From Cylindrodendrum hubeiense (Eukaryota; Ascomycota; Sordariomycetes; Hypocreales; Nectriaceae): a stretch of 39,891 bases of DNA. The DNA is taken from contig JAANBB010000378.1 of the NCBI GenBank assembly GCA_014621425.1, positions 1-39,891 of the forward strand, in the 5' to 3' direction. Numbering within the stretch: the first letter of the stretch is position 1; each line of letters starts with the position of its first letter. Below the pieces are notes generated by a model. That model was not told the DNA's origin, did no database searches, and saw nothing but the letters and a program-made list of their open reading frames with translations. Both the position numbers and the translations under genes were made by a program. Positions 33,153 through 39,891 of the stretch are shown here, in pieces.

Positions 33153-36100
33153 ATGTCTTCCCGCGCCTCATCCCCCGCGTCGGGTGGTTCTCCTGAGCCG
33201 TTGACACCGTGGTCCAAGATCAGAGCACTGCTTGCAACCGTGGAAAGCAGCGACGAGGAGGCGTCTCCCTCCACCAAACTCACAAAGAACAAGGCACCCC
33301 AAACAACACAATCAGCACCCCGAGCCATCGGCCTACCACGATTATCTACACATGACGCAGATTCAGACGAGTCGGACGAGGAGATCCGACCAAGAGGGCG
33401 ACTCGCCTCCAGGATGCAGGGCATCACCCGAACATCAGAACCCACAGAGACCAACCCCTCAGAAACCGCTCGAGACCGTGTCAAGAAGATGATGGCTCTC
33501 GAGGAGCAGGAGGCTGAGAAGACACGTGATGTCGACATGGCAGACGCGGAAGACGAAGACGACGATCTCCCGGTTGCACCTCGAAGGCTAAAGCGCAAGA
33601 TTGCCCAAGCACCCACAGCTGACGACGCCGCACGAGCAACCAAATCACCAAGCCCAGGCCTTTTCATGTCTTCGCCCGCTCGTCCCTCTCCCTCAAAATC
33701 CGCCCACAATGCCTCAGATTCCGAAAATGATCTGCCAACTCTCAAGTCGGATCGATTGCATGCTCTGGTCGAGCGTAGGCAACTAGAACGCCGAGCTCAG
33801 GAAGCCGCCGAGGAGGCCCGCGATGCAGAGAGGCGCGCTCAGCAAGAGAAGCTCGCATCGGAACTTGACCAGTTAGCGTCCGACGACAACGACTCCGGTA
33901 TTACAGATGACGAGGGTGGTCGAAAACTCACTCAGCGGCCATCAGCCCGCAAGGCGAGCAGGAAGGCCATTGAGGAGATGAACCGAGAAACGCAAAGGAT
34001 GGCAAGAAACATGCAGCTTGCCCACCAAGCCAAGACGCGAAAGAAGATCACCAAGAACAGCCTATTCGAGCGCTTCAATTTCCGACCCGCCGGCGAGCCG
34101 GAGCCAAAGACGGCGAGCTCAAGCCGACCTGCTAGCCCTCACTCCGATGTCGAGATGGAGGATACTGACACGCCCCCGAGCTCTCCCCCAGTTGTGAAAC
34201 AGCCGGAGGCTGCGGCTGAGGCTGAGAACGCGGACCTACCAACAGTAGAAACCTTGGCCTCGTCCCCGAGGCAATGCCTCGACAAAGGCAAGGGCAAGGC
34301 TGTTGACGTCGCAGAACATCCCAAGTCATCACCCAAGGCCAAGCGTCATGTTCGCATCAAGTTGCCTCCTATTTCAGCAAATGTTACCCTGCTCGACTCA
34401 GATGACGAGCTGGAAATCACCACGACAATCAAGGACAAGGTTAAGGCTGTATTCGACAGCATGCCATCCAGGAAGGCACACGAGTCTCACTCTTTGCAGG
34501 CTCTGCGAGCACTTGCTCAAGTAGGGTCTCCAAGCAGGGAGCCCCGACGACGACGAACCGACACCCACGAGATGACAGCTGGTGAGCTTCAGGTTTCCCT
34601 CCAGCAGAAGGCCAGGCAACAGGCCAAGTTGGAGCGCGAACGCCGACTTGATATGCTCAAGGCGCAGGGAGTGATCGTCCAGACTGCAGAGGAACGTGAG
34701 CGTCAAATGGAGGAGGTCGAAGACATTGTCGCCAAGGCACGGGATGAAGCCCATAAACTCATGCAACAAGAGCGAGAGGAAGTGAAGAAGGAGAGGATGG
34801 AAAGCGGAGAAGTTGACCCGCTGGCCTGGGATGACAGTGATGACGAGGAGTACCGAGCCTCTGGCGATGAGGCTGGCGATGAAGCTGATGCAGAGGTCTC
34901 TGCCGTCGAGCTGTCTGGCTCCGAGGAAGAGGATGAGGAGGATGGAGAGGAGGAAGAGGCTGGCGGTAACCCTATGTTTGAGGACGAGGCCGAGGACGCG
35001 GAATCTCAGGCATCTGTTGAGGATGCTGAGGATAAGACTCCTGTGGCCAGCCAAGATGTCGATGAAGATGCCGATGAGCTACCAGTCCTGAACAAGCGAC
35101 GCGCACGGAAGACCATCGCCATCATCTCCGACGACGAGGACGACATCGAGTCTACACCAAAGCCAAAGACCGCGTTCAAATCACCAACCGTTCCCAGCAC
35201 TCAATCTCCCGCGGCCCCTACCTCGGTGTTGCGATCAGCAAAGAAGACCTTCATCCCCGGACTGCCTGTCTATGGACCGGCCGGCCTCGGCCTCACTCAG
35301 ATCTTTGCCGGAACCATGGATGACAGCCAAATGGATCCTGCGAGCGGCCCGACACAGTCCATGATGCCTGACTTTGATAACTTCCCCGATTCGAACTTTT
35401 CGGCCACAATGGACGAACCCGAAGACATGATTGTGGACAGCCAGAAGGAAGAGACCCAGAAGGTTACCCAAGGAATTCAGCTCAATTTCTCTCAATCTCA
35501 AATGCGAGGTCTGGACAGCCTCCTACGCGAGGAATCGATCACTCAGTTCTCCGACATGGTTGAACTTTCCCAAGACGGCGGGTTCCAGGCGCACACCCCT
35601 CTGAAGCACAGGTTCATCGAGCCTCCTATCTCAACTGTTGAGACTGTTCTCGTCGACCAGAATGAAGAGCCTGGTCAAGACTCACCTCTTGTTCGCCGAG
35701 GTCGGCTCCGACGGAGAATGGAGACTCCCCGAGTTGAAGACACTCCCCGAGTTGAAGATACTCCCCGAGTTGAGGAGACTCCCAAGCCGGCCACCATGGA
35801 GAAGTCAGAGACGGCCTTCAACATGTTAAACGAAGGCGCCAAGAAGGAGAAGAAGCGCCAGCTCAAGGAGGTCTTCGACTTGAAGAAGAGCAAAGCTAAG
35901 GAAATGGTCCAGGAACAGGCTGAGGAGTCTGAAGATGAATATGCTGGCCTGGGTGGAGTCGACGGCGAGGACAGTGACAACGAGTCCATTGCTTCAGTCA
36001 AGGAGATGATTGACGACGCGGCTGGAAACAATGTCGACGAGGCCAAGCTGGCAGCATTCTATGCGTAAGTGGACTCTCAAAAATTATACAGTAGCTCAAG

Positions 36101-37110
36101 CTAACATTCACAGGGACCGCGAGCGTGCAGATGATGAGAAGCAAGTGGAGAAGCTTTTCAAGGACATCACAACCGGAATGCTTCGACGCAAGCGCGGGGC
36201 TGACTACGACCTCTCCGACTCGGATGATGACGGTGAGGCCCGCCGGCGCATGAAACGTCGTCAGTTCGCCAAGATGCAGAAGGCCCTCTTCTCAGACGAA
36301 CGCGTTAAGAAGATTGCCGAGAACCCCGGCAATCAGGCATTCCTCCGAACAATCGAGGACCACGGAAGTGATGACGAGATGGACTTCCTAGCCGCCATCG
36401 ACCAGCCCATGGAGGATTCACAGCAATCCCAGTCCCAGGATGAGGAGAGCGCGAAGCAGCAAACCATCCCGGACAGTCAGCCGCGCAAGCCGTTGGGCTC
36501 TGCGGGTGACAACAGGCCATCTGCCCAAATGAGGAGGACCAAGGATGGCAAGAAGCCATCCAACATTGGTGAAGTCCGCGAGACGCTCTCTGACCTGTTG
36601 GAGGAGTCTCATAGCACCGCCATTCCTGCCACCGAGGCTGGTTCCGACAGCGAGGATGAGCATCCGCCGTCCCCAACCCGCAGCGACAAGGAAAACCACG
36701 AACCGAATGCTCGCCGCGGTCGTGTTGCCGTTGTCGACCGTATCAGCCTCAAGCGCAACAACTCATCTGCCTCGAGCGCATCAGCCCGCCTCGCCTTCGC
36801 AACTGCATCAGCTTCCACCTTCAAGGTCCCTGCTCTGCTTCGCCGCGCGACCACCAACTCGCTCATGACGGGTTCCTCGGCGTCCACAACTAGCTCTGGA
36901 GTGTCAACACCCTCGAGCGGGTTCGGCGAGGAGGCCAAGATCAAGAAGAACGCCGGCAAGAAGAGTGGCGTGAATGCGTTCGCGCGAGATATCGAGAGGA
37001 GAGCTCGTCTTGAGCAGAGCGAGCGGAGGAGAGAGGAGAGGAAGATCAAGGGCGCGGAGAAGAGAATTGGTGTTGTGGGTGGATTATTGGGCAAGGGAAC
37101 GTTTGAGTAA
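33153..37110 (+). CDS. MRC1: Mediator of replication checkpoint 1 (Mrc1/Claspin)
   Basis: This nuclear fork-associated adaptor carries the Mec1/ATR signal to the effector kinase and supports fork speed with Tof1-Csm3. There are two exons, 33153-36064 and 36114-37110; the 49-nt intron has a GTAAGT donor, a GCTAAC branch and a CACAG acceptor. The product is 1302 residues. The frame is open 22 codons further upstream, but the first ATG (ACCATGTC) is 33153. It is highly charged and mostly disordered, with acidic Asp/Glu runs and many SQ/TQ sites, including a dense group around the LNFSQSQMRG segment and DSQQSQSQ. The Mrc1-like domain spans the exon junction (about 930-1110) and has the DEKQVEKLFKDITTGMLRRK signature. 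A tandem TPRVE repeat lies at 35721-35783. Identity is from composition, SQ/TQ clusters and this domain. Confidence 0.93.
35721..35783 (+). repeat. MRC1: 18-bp in-frame tandem repeat inside MRC1
   Basis: Three and a half copies of an 18-bp unit (GAGACTCCCCGAGTTGAA-type) encode repeated [E/D]-[T]-P-R-V-E hexapeptides, at about residues 857-877. Copy number is probably variable between strains. Each copy has a TP that could be phosphorylated by a proline-directed kinase (inference). Confidence 0.95.
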
Positions 37111-37537
37111 GGATTGCATTTGGACGGTGTTTGGGTGTTTTACACAGGCAAGGGCCTTGGGTTTATGGGCGAAATGGCTGGCATGGCGTTGACGTTGAAT
37201 AACAAGGAAAGGAATACTTGTGTTGTTCAGGTCGAGGCAACTTGGGCATATCCATTTGGTATAAAGTTCTTTAATTCAGAACAGAGTAAGCAAGTCATAC
37301 ATGACATGCAAATCATTTTCAACCAAGCAAGCCCCAACTCTAAGTGAAGCACTATGATAAATCTCTATAACTGGACAGCTGAAGACGCTAAACATACGTT
37401 AAGCTAAACAGTTCATAATAATAGACCCTACAAAGTATCTAAGGCTTACTCCACTCCCACTGGTAAAAAAAGGAGGCAATCACCAACAACCCATCCACAT
37501 TCGTGTTAAATCATGAAGCCTCTGGAGACAAAAAGAG
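37111..37537. other. MRC1 3' flank
   Basis: AT-rich flank between the MRC1 stop and the tRNA gene, presumably the MRC1 3' UTR and terminator. No gene is seen. Confidence 0.6.
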
Positions 37538-37611
37538 TGATTCCGCCCGGGCTCGAACCGGGGACCTTCTCGGTGTTAACGAGATGCCATAACCAGCTAG
37601 ACCACGGAACC
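37538..37611 (-). tRNA. tRNA-Val (anticodon AAC)
   Basis: A complete 74-nt cloverleaf without intron reads on the minus strand. The acceptor stem GGTTCCG/CGGAATC has one G-U pair. The D arm has the A-box GTGGTCTAGCTGGTTA. The anticodon arm TCTCG-TTAACAC-CGAGA carries AAC (37577-37575), and the T arm CCCGG-TTCGAGC-CCGGG holds the B-box. The discriminator is A. It decodes GUU, and GUC/GUA as inosine after A34 editing. Confidence 0.97.
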
Positions 37612-38194
37612 AGTTGTTCTTGTTGAAGATCGCTGTCGTTAATGCGGTTTTTGGATGATGTGAGAAATGGTGGTTGAGGGATTTTGTGTAGTCGTCCGAA
37701 AGGGGAAATCGGGTCGTGTAAGTGGACCGCGGGCCTGGTTGACATGTGAAGAGCCAACCACACAGGTGGACAGTAAATTTTAAAAAGTAAACAGGAACGT
37801 TGTGTAGTCATTGGGGGTTTCTAGCTGTTTTCTGTCTTTTAATTGACTGGTATATGTAGATTTGTTTTCTGAGTTTTATATTTTTGGGTTGGTCCAAATG
37901 TAGTGCTAACACGAGAGGCTGGATTCAACGATGATTCAGGTAGAAACTCAAACACACATCATGTACACCTGCCATCATTTTAATTAAACAATGGGCTGGT
38001 TTGAACAGTTTATAGCACATGCTGTGGACTGGCGCTTTCGCAATTTTGACCTGTCCTAGAACATGGAGGGCTCAATTCATAACCAGTATAGGGTATAGGG
38101 TAAGACTATAAAGTTGGGACCACAATATCACCAATTGAAGGTGGGATTTCGTTTGGGCGCTCGATTATGTACGATTCTATAGATTTATATAACT
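37612..38194. other. Intergenic region, no supported gene
   Basis: AT-rich 3' flank of the Mcp2-like gene and upstream flank of the tRNA. Nothing else is recognisable. Confidence 0.6.
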
Positions 38195-39891
38195 CTAGGT
38201 ATCTTTTTTCAAAAGAGGATTGGAAAACTCAACCCCCTTTAAACCCATCGCCCTCTTCACACCCAGCCACAGCTCAAACGCCTCCAGCTTGATCTCGACT
38301 CGTAGGAAGCCGACCCATGCGGCAAACATCCGCAGCGCGTTGGGCGGCCATAGCAGTGATCCGCGCTGGCGAATCTCTTCCAGCTGCTCGTGGAAGACGG
38401 TGCGAGTGCAGTACCGCGCGAGAATCATGAAGCTGCGAATCGGGCCTTGCTGAGTCTGCAGGTTCTCGTCCAGACTGCGGGTCAGGTCGTTTGTCTTGAG
38501 GATCAGGAGGATGATGCGTGGCACGCGGCCGAGCAGCCCGACAAGGTCCACGATTAGACCCTCCTGAAGTGAGGTGCTCATGGACTTCTCTTCGTCGGTG
38601 GTGCGGGTCTGGAGGATGGAGCCTTCCTGGCTGACGATGCTGTAGTCTCGACCAGTAATGGCCGAGGCGAAAAGGGGAAAGTCCTTGTCGGTGATGCCAG
38701 CGACTTCGTGCGCGTACTTCCTCATCCGGGGCATGTCTCCGTCAATGACTGCGAGCCACATCTTGGCGTAAGACCGGCGGAGGGGAAGATCAATATCTCG
38801 GTACAGGCCGTGATCGTAGAGAATGACGTCAAAGTTCGGGCCACGACCTAGGCCGCGCCGGGACGTGTTCTTGCGGATGGCGATATTCCCGCCGTGAGGG
38901 TCACAGTGCAGGGGCGCATCGTTGCCGAAGATCATCTCGTTGAAAATGCGGGCGAGTGTGGCGGAAACCTCGTCGCGGTCGATACCGTTGTTGTCCAGAT
39001 ACTCGAGGTCATCGAGGCGGTGCCCAGACTCGCAAGCCATAACAAGGATGCGCTTCTTCGCCCAGATAACGTCGGGGATGACGAGGGGTAGCATGGGAAT
39101 CTTGGCAAAGTGTTTCGCCATGCGACCAGCGTTGACGGCCTCCTCCTGAAAGTCCAGTTCCTTTGGCAGGGAAACGTCCATTTCGGCTGACAGCCACTCG
39201 AGGTCGTACTCGGGGAAGAAGCGCTTCAGCGTCGAAAACGTATATCTGGTCAGGGCGAGGTCTAGCGGAGCCCACGCCTCCAATTCCGGATGCTGGACTT
39301 TGACGGCAACTTTGCGACCAGACTCCTTGATGGTCGCCAAGTGTACCTGGGCAAGGGAGGCGGCGCCTATGGGCTCGCTCGAGAACTCGGAGAAGTAGTC
39401 CCAGAGGCCCTCCCCTGTATCCCGGCGGAACATGGTTTCGATTGACTCGAAGGACGACACGGGGCATTTGTCCTGAAGCGGGATGAAGGTCGTGGTCCAT
39501 TCGGGCGGGAGGAGGTAGTTCATGGCGCTCTGGATTCTGATATCAGCGAAAGCCATGGCCAAAGAGGGGATACCAGACACATACCAGGTGCTGTCCGAGT
39601 TTGATGAAGATGCCGCCGTTCTTCTCCAGGACTACCAGCGTCCGCTCAGCGCATCGCTTGTGGCACGAATTCAACAGCGCGGCCTGCTCGCCCTTGTCCA
39701 CGGTGGTCGCTCGCGCATTCAGCGTCGTCCGGTAGCTGCCGCATTGTTAGCCCAAAGTCTATGCGCTGGAGGGCTGATTGGCGCCGTACTCGTTGATGCA
39801 GATCGCCAGTGCCGCCGCCACCCGCCCGGTTCTCTCGGCCGCCTCATATCCGTTCTTGATGTCCTCGGTGAATGCCAGCGCACCTGCGGCT
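38195..39891 (-). CDS. MCP2: ADCK1/Mcp2-type UbiB-family atypical kinase (5' end beyond window)
   Basis: An intact 3' portion of an ABC1/ADCK/UbiB protein whose first exon runs off the window end. Exons are 39891-39790 (partial), 39735-39585 and 39529-38195; introns of 54 and 55 nt have GTACGG/GTATGT donors and CAG acceptors. Family features in order: KLGQHLSAM (KxGQ motif, joined across the last intron), EPIGAASLAQVH (Ala-rich nucleotide loop), VAVKVQHPE (lysine), KELDFQEEA (ExD-type), LHCDPHGGNIAI (catalytic Asp and Asn) and LYDHGLYRD in place of DFG. KxGQ and the DHGLY form place it with human ADCK1 and yeast Mcp2/Cqd2, mitochondrial inner-membrane proteins linked to coenzyme Q distribution and lipid homeostasis. 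The Mcp2 symbol is by resemblance only. The last ~100 residues include a short Leu-rich helix. Confidence 0.92.

Noticed and set aside
34398..35054. 218-codon minus-strand frame with Leu-rich product
   Set aside because: Antisense to MRC1 and caused by the Glu/Gln/Lys-rich coding strand.
1..39891. CRISPR array, prokaryotic operon or transposase
   Set aside because: Nothing of the kind is seen; tandem repeats lack spacers, and genes have spliceosomal introns.

Overview
The window is nuclear DNA of a filamentous ascomycete fungus, most likely a Sordariomycete and plausibly Hypocreales. Support for this: protein-coding genes are split by many short introns (about 40-130 nt, mostly 50-70) with GTRNGY-like donors, CTAAC/CTGAC-like branch sites and CAG/TAG acceptors; the protein families are fungal (DUF3405, APC amino-acid permease, fungal CorA-like protein, Mrc1, paxillin-like LIM protein); the tRNA is eukaryotic. 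The species call is inference from family resemblance and could not be tested here. All gene models below were spliced by eye.

Layout. 1-2836 holds no gene I can support. 2837-3931 (-) is a conserved-looking nuclear protein of unknown function. 4716-7145 (-) is a type II membrane DUF3405 protein. 10156-12417 (-) is a LIM-domain (paxillin-like) protein. After a long, gene-poor divergent intergenic region of about 6.2 kb comes 18587-20266 (+), myo-inositol-3-phosphate synthase (INO1), the first committed enzyme of inositol and hence phosphatidylinositol synthesis. From about 20.7 to 31.2 kb lies an intron-rich block of accessory-looking genes: an amino-acid permease (-, 9-10 exons), a small spliced gene encoding about 52-84 residues (+), a CorA-like membrane protein (+), a protein kinase with a C-terminal propeller-like region (-), and a secreted or single-pass Ser/Thr-rich surface protein (-). 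A frameshifted gene remnant sits at about 31.5-32.0 kb next to a minisatellite. Core genes resume with MRC1 (33153-37110, +), the replication-checkpoint mediator, a tRNA-Val(AAC) (37538-37611, -), and an ADCK1/Mcp2-type mitochondrial atypical kinase (38195-39891, -) cut by the window end.

Functional links. INO1, MRC1, the LIM protein and the Mcp2-like kinase are housekeeping functions with no pathway in common. The middle block groups transport (permease, CorA-like), signalling (kinase-propeller) and surface-sensor-like proteins, which resembles fungal environment-response or self-recognition repertoires; no biosynthetic cluster, transposase or CRISPR is visible. The most novel items are the small multi-intron gene at 24056-24547, the tail-to-tail CorA-like/kinase pair separated by 22 bp, and the decayed gene at 31.5-32.0 kb.
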